DNA from: NVTR01 sp036480115
GTDB lineage: Bacteria; Pseudomonadota; Alphaproteobacteria; Rhodobacterales; Rhodobacteraceae
Assembly (NCBI GenBank): GCA_965224795.1
Contig: CBDDAE010000002.1
Location: 1,095,873-1,159,872, forward strand
Length of the DNA: 64,000 bases
Reading direction: 5' to 3'
Made by a program: the position numbers and the translations under genes
Notes under the pieces: model-generated
The model's input: only the letters and a program-made list of their open reading frames with translations
Told to the model about the DNA's origin: nothing
Database searches by the model: none
Shown: in pieces, positions 24,795-33,507 of the stretch
Layout of the letters: each line of letters starts with the position of its first letter
Position numbering within the stretch: the first letter of the stretch is position 1

Positions 24795-25466
24795 ATGGTG
24801 AGCCAGTATCATAAGCTCCATTCTAAACTGCCAAGCCGATCAACTGGCCCGGGTGGTTTGCATAACATTGGGAATCTTGTTGCATTATTTGGCGGATTTT
24901 CAGTGTTCTATTTTTCTCAAGCGGCACCTCAGGACGATTTCTCTGCCATTTGGATGTATCTGTTCGGAAGCATCAAAACCAGTTGCCTCACATTGTCGAT
25001 GTTAATATTTTTGGCGGGAGGTGAAGCATATCACCGGGGGTGCAGTGACTGCATTCACCCAAACCCAAAGCTCATTAGAGTGGGTGACTTCCTTTCCGGT
25101 GTCGCAGCTGTAGTGCTTACATTTTCACTAGTTCAGTTCGGAGCGGCAACGCTTGCCATTGGCGCGGGTTGCCTACTGGCTGCAGGTAAATTCGGATCTG
25201 CATTGTTCTCTGCTCAATCTGCAAAAGATCATGACCGCTCAGGGCTACAATTCGCATTCAGAATGATGGCCATCGTGAGCCGGGTTCCGTCGCTCGCAGC
25301 CATGGGTGCCACATTGTATGTCTATGCATTCATTGGCGAAAATCAGACTGATGCAATTTTGGCGATGGTAATGGTATTAAGCTATTTGCTGTGGCTGTCT
25401 GGGGACTGTCTTCTCATTGTAGGGCATCCAGTTTTACAAAAAAATAATCCGTCTGAATTCACTTGA
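24795..25466 (+). CDS. Membrane protein of unknown function
   Basis: A 223-aa protein with about six hydrophobic segments, for example NIGNLVALFGGFSVFYF, LTLSMLIFLAGGEAY, VAAVVLTFSLVQFGAATLAIGAG and ILAMVMVLSYLLWLSGDCLLIVG. A short loop, HRGCSDCIHPNPKL, contains two Cys and two His and could bind metal. I do not recognise a family. It starts 20 bp after the upstream small membrane gene, so they are probably cotranscribed. Confidence 0.6.
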   Translation: MVSQYHKLHSKLPSRSTGPGGLHNIGNLVALFGGFSVFYFSQAAPQDDFSAIWMYLFGSIKTSCLTLSMLIFLAGGEAYHRGCSDCIHPNPKLIRVGDFLSGVAAVVLTFSLVQFGAATLAIGAGCLLAAGKFGSALFSAQSAKDHDRSGLQFAFRMMAIVSRVPSLAAMGATLYVYAFIGENQTDAILAMVMVLSYLLWLSGDCLLIVGHPVLQKNNPSEFT

Positions 25467-25596
25467 GGATCACGTACTCATTTCACCGGGTCGCAGCACA
25501 TCCGGTTACCACGCACATAAAAAGGTCGAACAATTGAATACCTAACAATGGGAACTCTGGGCGCAAATACCTCTTCCGGTCGCGTCTGGGGAAATG

Positions 25597-25646
25597 TGGT
25601 GTGCCTGCCAAGCCAATCGCCAGATTGAGCAATGGCGGGCACACCA
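25597..25646. repeat. Long inverted repeat upstream of the LuxR-hydrolase gene
   Basis: Arms TGGTGTGCCTGCCA (25597-25610) and TGGCGGGCACACCA (25633-25646) match at 13 of 14 positions around a 22-base loop. They lie about 100-150 bp upstream of the preferred start of the next gene. The role may be an operator, attenuator or transcript end. Confidence 0.6.
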
Positions 25647-25747
25647 TATTGAGGAAGCAGCGCATTAGGACTAAAGCAGATAGACAGGGCTATGCCGCAC
25701 GTTTTTATTATGAAAAACGGTGTTACGATAAATGGGGGCTCGCGCCT

Positions 25748-27529
25748 GTGAAAGAGCAAGATACTAACCCTCAGAGAGCCGACCGCGATCTGATCGTCGA
25801 TCGCATCTATGAAATTGCGCTTGAGCCATCCTCGCTGGATGATTTCATCGACTTTTGGCATGATACGGATCTGGAGTTGCAATTTAATGATACCGCAGAT
25901 GGAAAAACCGGGGAATTCGGCGAGTCGTTCGTGACACATCTGGAACGCGCCCAGATGATTTTGCAGCGCGGTGAGACTGCGCGTCCAGACCTGAGCGAGT
26001 ATCTGCGGCCCTTTGATAGCCTCGCCGCTTTTGTCGTCAAAGCTTCGCTTATTGTTGAGGTTTCCAACTTGGGTGCACAGTCGGCATTTGGAGTGAAAGC
26101 TGGCGATAGTCTGGATCGGCTTAACCTTCCCGCTGAAGTCCGGGCCGCGATTATCAAAACGACGCAGGACGTATTAAGTAAATCAGGCCCCTCCGAAAAA
26201 ATTCTTAAAGCAGTGATAGACACCAAAGGTGATGTCATCCTGTTTCGCATCCTGCGCATGGCGGAGATTCTTGAAGACGGCCCGGCAGCGCTTGTCGTCT
26301 CGACACATTTTCATTGGCGCGAGAAAATAGGTACACTGTTGGGCAGCGTGTTTCAGCTGACTGAAGCTGAACAAAATGTGGTCCGCCTATTGATTGAAGG
26401 GCAGGACACTAAATCTATCGCAGCCACGCGCAACACCAGCGAAGGCACTGTACGGGGGCAGATTAAGTCGGTCACCAGCAAAATGAACTTGCGCTCTCAG
26501 AAAGGTATTGTGCGCCTTGTCATGGCCTTGGGCGAGTTTCCAAAGGGTTTGGGCGGTGAGGATGTTGTAGAGCTGGCGACGCCAAAACTGTCCAAGAACT
26601 GGCTTGAAACAGAAGTCTGGAAGCCAATTAAATCCGTATGCGTTCCGGGTGGCAGGGCGCTAACATATCACGACATGGGCCCGCCGACCGGTAATCCAGT
26701 CCTGTTTTCACATATGGGATCGTGCATGGTGCGGTGGTCGCATTCGATGATCCGCATGGCATTTGAGCGAAATTTACGTGTCATCTGCCCCATTCGTGCA
26801 GGCTATGGACACAGCGATAATCTTGATCCTTCCGAAAACACATTTGATGCCGTGCGCGGCGACACCGTGTTTCTTTTGGAAAGCCTCAAGATATCGCGAC
26901 TGCCTTACGTCGTACAAGGGACTGACTTTCCCTTTGCCGCCGATCTGATCGCAAAACGCCCCGATATCGTGTCTGAATTGATCGGAATCGGGGCGCGACC
27001 CTGTATGCCTGGCGGCTTGAACGCGGAAGGTGCAGGTCGTTGGCAGAAGTTCTTTGTATCTACCGCCCGAAATGCCCCACATCTGGTCCAGTTTGCGTCA
27101 AAAGCCGTGATGGCGATGTGCAAACGGATCGGCCCAAAGGCAATGTTGCGCCAATTGTGTAAGGACTCGCCCGCCGATCTGGCCCTTCTTGAAACAGAAG
27201 AAATGAAGCAGGTTCTTGTGGCGAATATCAACTTAATGGCCGGAAAGTCGACTAACGCCGCGCGCGCCTTTGCCATGGAGTATGTCGCATTCCAGGAAGA
27301 TTGGAGCGATAGCATCATGGCGACGCGCCACATACCGGTGCAAATATTCCTTGCTGCAGAAGATCCTACCCTTGATCTTAGTTCAGTTCCGAAACTGCAG
27401 GAGACTTATCCGTGGATGCGATTTGAAGTGATGCAAAAAGCAGGACTTGCCTTGATGTACCAAAAACCAAAGATACTGATCCCAGCAATGGCCGAAGCAG
27501 CGAAACGAACTGCATTGATCACACGATAG
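25748..27529 (+). CDS. LuxR-type HTH regulator fused to a degenerate alpha/beta-hydrolase domain
   Basis: About 593 aa. An N-terminal ~190-residue region is followed by a LuxR/GerE helix-turn-helix (LTEAEQNVVRLLIEGQDTKS to NTSEGTVRGQIKSVTSKMNL) and a C-terminal alpha/beta-hydrolase fold (NPVLFSHMGSC, VICPIRAGYGHSD). The nucleophile elbow, normally GxSxG, reads QGTDFPFA, with no Ser. The usual C-terminal GH has become AGLALMYQKP, with no His. The acid loop AAEDPTLD remains. The hydrolase half therefore looks like a ligand-sensing pseudoenzyme. The GTG at 25748 is preferred; the frame upstream to 25601 reads through an inverted repeat and looks non-coding. Confidence 0.8.
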   Translation: MKEQDTNPQRADRDLIVDRIYEIALEPSSLDDFIDFWHDTDLELQFNDTADGKTGEFGESFVTHLERAQMILQRGETARPDLSEYLRPFDSLAAFVVKASLIVEVSNLGAQSAFGVKAGDSLDRLNLPAEVRAAIIKTTQDVLSKSGPSEKILKAVIDTKGDVILFRILRMAEILEDGPAALVVSTHFHWREKIGTLLGSVFQLTEAEQNVVRLLIEGQDTKSIAATRNTSEGTVRGQIKSVTSKMNLRSQKGIVRLVMALGEFPKGLGGEDVVELATPKLSKNWLETEVWKPIKSVCVPGGRALTYHDMGPPTGNPVLFSHMGSCMVRWSHSMIRMAFERNLRVICPIRAGYGHSDNLDPSENTFDAVRGDTVFLLESLKISRLPYVVQGTDFPFAADLIAKRPDIVSELIGIGARPCMPGGLNAEGAGRWQKFFVSTARNAPHLVQFASKAVMAMCKRIGPKAMLRQLCKDSPADLALLETEEMKQVLVANINLMAGKSTNAARAFAMEYVAFQEDWSDSIMATRHIPVQIFLAAEDPTLDLSSVPKLQETYPWMRFEVMQKAGLALMYQKPKILIPAMAEAAKRTALITR

Positions 27530-27898
27530 AGATATGAACGTCGGTCCAAATTTTTGGCGCCGTTATTCAGCTTGAAATTGCGTCTGTTTGGGAGTGCGGT
27601 TTTTGTTTGTTTTCAAACAGGACGCTTTCACTTAAACGCACGATCCGTCCCTTTGGTAAAGACCAAATGCCCATGCCGGAACTCTGTTTTACGTCGATCA
27701 GAACGGCGATTTGGCGTTCGAACGTGGATTGTGGGGTACGGCAGAACCAACTTTTGGACCACCCCGACCTAGTGCTTGACCTACCGGCGTTTCAGATGGC
27801 TGAGCGGATGGGGTTTCGGCAGGCGTTTGGGCTTCGCAAGAAGGGCATCATTGGTGGTTTCCAAATTTGCCAATTCTGGCGGTCCTGGTTTTGCTACT
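27530..27898. other. Gap with a possible gene remnant
   Basis: No intact gene in about 370 bp. One plus-strand frame, 27660-27779, reads like a genuine protein C-terminus (GTLFYVDQNGDLAFERGLWG, then TAEPTFGPPRPSA and stop). It is preceded at once by a stop codon and lacks a start. It could be a decayed gene end. I see no hairpin terminator after the convergent genes. Confidence 0.35.
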
Positions 27899-29539
27899 TC
27901 AGCTCTTCTTGCTGCCATGTTGCACCGGACCGCGGTACTTTTCAGTCAGTTCTTCCGGCACTTCTGAACCATCGTTCAGAAATGGCAATATTCCACGACG
28001 CATTGATTTCCCCCGAGCTGCAATTATTTCGTCGTCCGACTTTGTAACGCGCTGCGACATGCGGCGACCCCATTGGGCAAGGTAGCCATAAAGCCGTTCA
28101 GTTTCTTCGCGGTGGCCATCCGATTTGGCCAGGTCAAAAAATTCGTCCGGGTCTTCCTGCAGATCAAATAGCATCGGTCGGAAGCCGCCTTCGGCATGGG
28201 TTAGTTTGTAGCGACCGTCAAATACCATGAACAATCGCGCGTCTTTGGGTTCCAGCCCCAATTTGACGCATTGGGGGGTTGAGGAATAATCATATTCGCT
28301 AACCAAATAGGTCCGCCAATCGGGGGTTTCACCGGTTAGCCAAGGCATCAAAGACCGGCCTTCGATGATATGGCCCGGCACTTTGCCACCAGCGGCCTCG
28401 ACAAAAGTTGCGGCCAGATCGATGCTTTCCACCAATGCGTCACAGGTGGTTCCGCGCGTCGCATTCGCGTGATCTCGGGGGTCATAGATAATCATCGGGA
28501 TTTTCACGGATGGATCATGGAAAAGATCTTTTTCCCCCAGCCAGTGATCACCAAGATAATCCCCATGGTCCGAGGTCAAAACAATCATCGTGTCTTTCAA
28601 CGCATCGGTTTCTTCAAGGTGATCCAATATCCGGCCAAGCTGATCGTCGCATTGTTTGATCAGGCCCATATACGCCGGGATCACCTTTTGGCGAACCTCT
28701 TCGTTTTGAAAGGCTGTCGCAATTTTGTTTTCCATATATGCGCCGTAAACCGGGTGCGGATCATCGCGTTCCACCGCGTGCCGGTTCGCGGCCGGGACGT
28801 GGTTTAGCCCGTACATGTCGTGGTAAGGTGCTGGTACTATGTATGGCCAGTGGGGTTTGATATAACTGACATGGGCCATCCACGGGTCTTTGGCTTGCTC
28901 CATAAATTTGATCGCCTCGGACGTCAGCCAAGGGGTTTCGCTGTCTTCTTCTTTGATGTTTGCCGGTTTGTCGGCGTTTTGAAACATCCAGCCGCTGGCG
29001 ATATCACCATCTTCGACCCCGGCATTGGCAAAATCTGCCCAGGGGTTTTCGCTCGGGTAGCCTTTGGATTTCAAATATTCGTTATAGGGGCTGCGCTTTT
29101 CGTCGTAAAAACCGTCCGGCCCTTCGGCCCATAGCCCGTCATCGCGCGCCCAGTTGTCAAAGCCACATTCGGATTGGCGCGCCCCGATCACGGTGTCCGG
29201 TGAAAGGCCAAGGCGCGTCATACCTTCTGCATCGGCCTTCATATGGGTTTTGCCTATAATCCAGCTTTCCATGCCAAGTTTGCGCAGATGGTCACCGATA
29301 GTCATTTCACCGACTCGCAAAGGGAAACCGTTCCATTGCGCCCCGTGGCTGGAGGCATAACGACCTGTGTAAAAACACATTCTGGACGAGCCGCAAATCG
29401 GCGACTGCACATAGGCATTGGTAAATCGCACACCCATTGCCGCGACACGGTCAAAATTTGGGGTGATCAGATGCGGATGACCAGCGCAACTAAGGTAGTC
29501 AAACCGCAACTGGTCATACATGATGAAAAGAATGTTCAT
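27899..29539 (-). CDS. Sulfatase / phosphonate monoester hydrolase-like enzyme
   Basis: A 546-aa alkaline-phosphatase-superfamily hydrolase. The start MNILFIMYDQLRFDYL supplies metal-site Asp residues. The formylglycine site is SPICGSSRMCFYTGR. SDHGDYLGDHWLGEKDLFHD is typical of phosphonate monoester hydrolases and related sulfatases. The consensus CxPSR appears as CGSSR, so the Cys that is matured to formylglycine is kept and the Pro is Ser. There is no signal peptide, so it probably acts in the cytoplasm on an imported substrate. It is the last gene of the TAXI-TRAP operon, following the binding protein after a hairpin. Confidence 0.88.
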   Translation of the reverse strand: MNILFIMYDQLRFDYLSCAGHPHLITPNFDRVAAMGVRFTNAYVQSPICGSSRMCFYTGRYASSHGAQWNGFPLRVGEMTIGDHLRKLGMESWIIGKTHMKADAEGMTRLGLSPDTVIGARQSECGFDNWARDDGLWAEGPDGFYDEKRSPYNEYLKSKGYPSENPWADFANAGVEDGDIASGWMFQNADKPANIKEEDSETPWLTSEAIKFMEQAKDPWMAHVSYIKPHWPYIVPAPYHDMYGLNHVPAANRHAVERDDPHPVYGAYMENKIATAFQNEEVRQKVIPAYMGLIKQCDDQLGRILDHLEETDALKDTMIVLTSDHGDYLGDHWLGEKDLFHDPSVKIPMIIYDPRDHANATRGTTCDALVESIDLAATFVEAAGGKVPGHIIEGRSLMPWLTGETPDWRTYLVSEYDYSSTPQCVKLGLEPKDARLFMVFDGRYKLTHAEGGFRPMLFDLQEDPDEFFDLAKSDGHREETERLYGYLAQWGRRMSQRVTKSDDEIIAARGKSMRRGILPFLNDGSEVPEELTEKYRGPVQHGSKKS

Positions 29540-29565
29540 TAATCAGCCCCTGAAATTTTCGTGCA

Positions 29566-29596
29566 AAGGCCACGCAATAGGTGTTTGCGTGGCCTT
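29566..29596 (-). terminator. Perfect 12-bp hairpin after the TAXI binding-protein gene
   Basis: On the minus strand AAGGCCACGCAA pairs exactly with TTGCGTGGCCTT around a seven-base loop. Only three T residues follow, so it is more likely a partial terminator or mRNA-stabilising stem than a full stop. It would let the binding protein be made in excess over the downstream sulfatase. Confidence 0.7.
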
Positions 29597-29603
29597 GATT
29601 GGT

Positions 29604-30605
29604 TTAGTTCGCCATTGATCCTTCAGGAATTGTCAGGCCAATCTCTTCGTAATAGCGCTGTGCCCCCGGGTGCAGCCGCATGCCGCCGTCGCGAATTGCA
29701 TATTCCAGCGTGATGTCTGCTAACCAAGGCGTTGTGGCGCGCATTTCTTCGACACCTTCCCAGTAGGCCTTGGTGATTTGGTAGATCACATCCGCGTCCA
29801 TATCGACCCGCGTGTTCACGCCAACAACTGCACCAACGGTGTAAACAGCTTCGGAGTTCACAACACCTTCACCGTAAGTGCCGGGCGTGATGATTTCCAG
29901 CGAACGCCCGCGAATTGCTGTGGGTTTTTGCTGATCTTCGCTTTGGGCTTCCCATTGGGCCTGTGTCGGCCCAAGCAGGCGGATTTCTGAAGTTGCGGCC
30001 AGCTGTTCAATTTGCGGGAAAGGGGCCACACCGCCAATAAAATAGACGTCAAACTGGCGATCCTGAAAGGCCTGAAATGCCGAAGACCACGAGCCTTTGA
30101 AAACATCGTAATCTTCGCCGTTGACCATCCCAGTTTGCGCCTGAACCCATTGTTTTGCCGTGTTAAAAGCACCACCACCGGGTGGTCCCAGGAATACCTT
30201 TTTGCCGCTCAGATCAGCCAGTGATTCAATGCCACTGTCTGCATAAGTCACAGCGTGATAGCCACCAAACGGGAACCAGGTAATCAAGCGCAGGTTTTCT
30301 GACAGTTCTGGTGCTTCTTCCAGTTTTTGATACATGGCTTTGCCGTTTTGCATCAGCCAGAAGATAGTTGGCGAGGTCATGGCAAGGTCAAGTTGTCCCT
30401 GCGCCAATTGCACCTGATGTTTGGTTGCCGCACCGGTCGCATCGACGGAAATGTTATGCTCGCCCGCCTGATTCACGATGGTGGCCATTGTTGTCATGGT
30501 CAAATAAGCAGACGTGCCCGGCGCTATCGTCGCCATTTTGATTTCTTCGGCCTGTGCAGGGATTGCCAGACCTGCGGCAATCGCCGCGACTTTCCAAATT
30601 TTCAT
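29604..30605 (-). CDS. TAXI-family TRAP transporter substrate-binding protein
   Basis: A 333-aa periplasmic protein with a signal peptide (MKIWKVAAIAAGLAIPAQA). The TAXI-type core includes IKMATIAPGTSAYLTMTTM, the DLSGKKVFLGPPGGGAFNTAK binding loop and VDMDADVIYQITKAYWEG. It delivers the solute to the fused TRAP permease encoded just upstream. The ATG overlaps the permease TGA (ATGA), so the pair is translationally coupled. The longer upstream frame lies inside the permease gene and is rejected. The ligand is unknown; the neighbouring sulfatase hints at a sulfated or phosphonate ester. Confidence 0.92.
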   Translation of the reverse strand: MKIWKVAAIAAGLAIPAQAEEIKMATIAPGTSAYLTMTTMATIVNQAGEHNISVDATGAATKHQVQLAQGQLDLAMTSPTIFWLMQNGKAMYQKLEEAPELSENLRLITWFPFGGYHAVTYADSGIESLADLSGKKVFLGPPGGGAFNTAKQWVQAQTGMVNGEDYDVFKGSWSSAFQAFQDRQFDVYFIGGVAPFPQIEQLAATSEIRLLGPTQAQWEAQSEDQQKPTAIRGRSLEIITPGTYGEGVVNSEAVYTVGAVVGVNTRVDMDADVIYQITKAYWEGVEEMRATTPWLADITLEYAIRDGGMRLHPGAQRYYEEIGLTIPEGSMAN

Positions 30606-32443
30606 TGTTGATGCTCCTCTCTGAGCGTGTTTCCCCGTTGCCGGGAATTCCAGTGATGCACCGTGAGGATCACGGCAATAATAGCGGCAGCCGCCGATAT
30701 TTCGAATTGAGGGTGTAAGACGACCAGCCCGGTTATCAGCCGCAATCCCGCGTTCCAAAGCGGGATCGGGTCGTTTTGATAGCGACCTAGGCCGGTGGCG
30801 ATCATCCATGTAGAAACGGCGAATATCAGAATGGCCCAGAACAACCCGGCGATGGTGAACCCGTTGATGATCAAAACGTCAGGGTGATAGACGAACAGAA
30901 ACGGAATAATAAATCCGGCAATTGCCAACCGCAGGGCGGTGAACCCGGTTTCCATCGGCTTGGCCCCGGCAATCGGTGCGGCGGCAAAGGCCGCTAAAGC
31001 GACCGGTGGCGTCACCACGCTTAGGACACCGAAATACAGCATGAAAAGATGTGCGGCGATTGTCGGGACGCCAAGTTTTTCCAGTGCCGGGCCCATGACG
31101 ATTGCCAGGATCAGATAGGCCGTCACCGATGGCACCCCCATGCCCATGATCAGGCAGCCCAGCATAACCAGCAGCAGTGAAAACAGCAGCGACGTGCCTG
31201 AAAATGACAATATCATTTGCGCCAGTTTCAACCCGACGCCAGTCATATTGATGACGCCGATGACAAATCCGACAGCGGCCACGATCACCATTAGCGTGGC
31301 GGCGGTGCGGCCGGCTTCAACCAGTGCATCCCACCATTTTCGCGGATTGCGAAACGCGGGAAATAACAGGAACGACATGACGAAGGCCGCGATCAGGGCG
31401 AAAAACCCGGCATTTTGCGCGGTGCGACCGGTGGTGAGAACCAGCACAATCAATGCCAGCGGTACGAAAAAAGCCAGGCTTTGCGCCCAGTCCCCTGGCG
31501 TCAGGTGTTCACGGTCTTCGTGCGGGGTAGCGCCGATATTCAGGCGGCGGGCTTCGATCGTTACCACCATGAACAGGCTGGCATAATACATCATCGCGGG
31601 CAGTGTCGCGGCAACTACGATTTTCAAGTAAGGGATGTTCGTAACATCGGCCATGATAAAGGCCACCACGCCCATAACGGGCGGCATGATCTGGCCGCCG
31701 GTTGACGCCGCTGCTTCGACTGCCCCGGCAAATCGCGGCTTGAAACCGGCCTTTTTGATGATCGGAATGGTGAAGACACCGGTGGAAACCACATTGGCCA
31801 CCGCAGCCCCTGACATGGTGCCAAACAGGGCCGAGCCGACCACCGAAGCGTGGGCCGGACCACCGGCCATGCGCCCGGTTGCCGCAAAGGCCAGTTTCAA
31901 CAAAATGGCCCCGGCACCGGATGTCTGCAAGACCGCACCAAAAACGATGAATACCAGCACGATACGCCCGACAACTTCAACCGGGCGACCATAGACACCA
32001 TCCGTTGAATACCAAAGATTTTCAGCGACGCGCGACCAGTGCTCATCGGCCCCCCACAGCACATAGATCGCCATGCCCAGATAGACAGCCAACATGGCAA
32101 CGCCGAAACTGCGCCAGGTAACATAGCCGATCAGTGCAAACGCAACCCAACCCATCATCAGTTGTTGCCGGGATATGTCGATAAAGAATTCTTCTTGTTC
32201 CAGCATAATACCAAGCCAGACCCAACTTAGCCCCAGAAACAGTGCGCCGATGATCAGATGTACCCAAAGCAACGCTGTGTTTGTCCCTGCACTGCGCAGC
32301 AACACGATTGTCATTCCAAACGCGACGGTCAGCCCGGAAAACCAGGTATTGTCAAACACCCCAAAGCCCGCCGTGTAAATGACAAGCACCGCAAGCGCGA
32401 CAGCGATCAGGTCGGACAGGCCATTTGATAGGCGGTGCAGCAA
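30602..32443 (-). CDS. TRAP transporter permease, fused 4TM/12TM
   Basis: A 613-aa membrane protein combining the small (DctQ-like) and large (DctM-like) TRAP subunits, the form normally paired with TAXI binding proteins. It has many hydrophobic helices. Typical blocks are SGAGAILLKLAFAATGRMAGGPAHASVVGSALFGTMSGAAVANV, KPRFAGAVEAAASTGGQIMPPVMG and MGMGVPSVTAYLILAIVMGPAL. It probably runs on a sodium gradient. It is the first gene of a three-gene operon and is divergent from an IclR regulator 101 bp away. Confidence 0.94.
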   Translation of the reverse strand: MLHRLSNGLSDLIAVALAVLVIYTAGFGVFDNTWFSGLTVAFGMTIVLLRSAGTNTALLWVHLIIGALFLGLSWVWLGIMLEQEEFFIDISRQQLMMGWVAFALIGYVTWRSFGVAMLAVYLGMAIYVLWGADEHWSRVAENLWYSTDGVYGRPVEVVGRIVLVFIVFGAVLQTSGAGAILLKLAFAATGRMAGGPAHASVVGSALFGTMSGAAVANVVSTGVFTIPIIKKAGFKPRFAGAVEAAASTGGQIMPPVMGVVAFIMADVTNIPYLKIVVAATLPAMMYYASLFMVVTIEARRLNIGATPHEDREHLTPGDWAQSLAFFVPLALIVLVLTTGRTAQNAGFFALIAAFVMSFLLFPAFRNPRKWWDALVEAGRTAATLMVIVAAVGFVIGVINMTGVGLKLAQMILSFSGTSLLFSLLLVMLGCLIMGMGVPSVTAYLILAIVMGPALEKLGVPTIAAHLFMLYFGVLSVVTPPVALAAFAAAPIAGAKPMETGFTALRLAIAGFIIPFLFVYHPDVLIINGFTIAGLFWAILIFAVSTWMIATGLGRYQNDPIPLWNAGLRLITGLVVLHPQFEISAAAAIIAVILTVHHWNSRQRGNTLREEHQQ

Positions 32444-32517
32444 CTAAATTCCCCCTGAAGAACGCTCTTGCGGATTTTGGTTCACAGCCCCCAATCGGCC
32501 AACAATAAATTGCATTT

Positions 32518-32536
32518 CGTGCCGCCAGGCGGTACG
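32518..32536. promoter_or_regulatory. Candidate operator between TRAP operon and IclR gene
   Basis: A 19-bp near-perfect palindrome, CGTGCCGCC-A-GGCGGTACG, with one mismatched pair, lies in the 101-bp divergent intergenic region nine bases before the IclR start. It is a candidate binding site for that regulator. Confidence 0.45.
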
Positions 32537-32544
32537 ATTTTCCC

Positions 32545-33330
32545 ATGGTGGCAGAATGTAACAGGGCGCTCGATCGGGGTATTTTGGTGCTGGAGACGCT
32601 GTCGCTGGCAAACGGATTGGGTCTTGCGGCCCTACATCGAAATACCGGAATTCCCAAATCATCCCTGCGCCGGGCGTTGCAGACATTGATGTCGCGCCGA
32701 CTTGTCCGCCGTTCCATTGAAGATGGTAAATACCGATCCAACATTCTTATGCCGATACCCACCAGCACACCGGCGCATCCGGCAATGTCGAAGATAACCG
32801 ACGTTGCCATGCCATATTTGCTTGAACTGACAAAAACCGTGCAATGGCCATCTGACCTGCACCTGATTTCTGACACCCATAGCACGATCATAGATTCAAC
32901 GCGGTTCGCCAGCCCGTTCAATTTCCATCCCGCCCCTGTGGACAGGAAACTGAACCTGTTTGGTTCAGCCGCGGGAATTGTGTGTTTGGCTGCCATGGAC
33001 GCAAAAGAAGTGGCGATATATCACAACCGCACACTGGGCGATAATAACTGGGGTCTGGCGCGGTTCGGACTGGATTTGGAAAGCTATCGGGAAAAACTGG
33101 AAGAAACCCGCAATATGCGATACGGCGCGCGCCTTTCAAACATTCTGGGAGAACCCGGACGCGATGATAACCTTTTGGCAATCGCGGTTCCCATTATTCT
33201 GGATGAAAAACCGGTCGGCGCTATCACATTGCTTTGGTCACGACAATTCTCGACGACGACAGATTTCGCTGCGAAACATCTTAGGGATTTGAGAACCACA
33301 GCGAAACGCATTTCATCCGCTCTGTCGTGA
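32545..33330 (+). CDS. IclR-family transcriptional regulator
   Basis: A 261-aa regulator. An N-terminal winged helix (RGILVLETLSLANGLGLAAL, TGIPKSSLRRALQTLMSRRLVRR) is followed by the IclR effector domain with GSAAGIVCLAAMD and LAIAVPIILDEKPVGAITLLW. It is divergent from the TRAP/TAXI/sulfatase operon and most likely controls it in response to the imported solute. It has no close sequence tie to the second IclR regulator at 42166-43023. Confidence 0.9.
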   Translation: MVAECNRALDRGILVLETLSLANGLGLAALHRNTGIPKSSLRRALQTLMSRRLVRRSIEDGKYRSNILMPIPTSTPAHPAMSKITDVAMPYLLELTKTVQWPSDLHLISDTHSTIIDSTRFASPFNFHPAPVDRKLNLFGSAAGIVCLAAMDAKEVAIYHNRTLGDNNWGLARFGLDLESYREKLEETRNMRYGARLSNILGEPGRDDNLLAIAVPIILDEKPVGAITLLWSRQFSTTTDFAAKHLRDLRTTAKRISSALS

Positions 33331-33507
33331 ACAAGATAGTAGCTATTATTTTACCAAAATTGCCAGATGGTTTGGGCCGTTCGCGACGGAGATCAAAGGT
33401 CGGAATTGTCTCGCTATAGTAACTGTTACAATATATCCGAGTTTTCGTGACCAAATTTGCATTTGATCTAATAGTTCCAGACCGCCTCGGGGTAATTTTG
33501 CGGGCGT
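33331..33507. other. Intergenic gap with a small palindrome
   Basis: Lies between the IclR gene end and the convergent end of the beta-lactamase-fold gene. GTAACTGTTAC (around 33419-33429) is a short perfect palindrome. No U-rich terminator hairpin was found for either gene. Confidence 0.35.

Noticed and set aside
25601..25747. N-terminal extension of the LuxR-hydrolase protein
   Set aside because: The added residues translate the inverted repeat and leader; a GTG start at 25748 fits the conserved region better.
27607..28085. Plus-strand ORFs between the LuxR-hydrolase and sulfatase genes
   Set aside because: Their 3' halves lie antisense to the sulfatase gene, and the residues are not protein-like.
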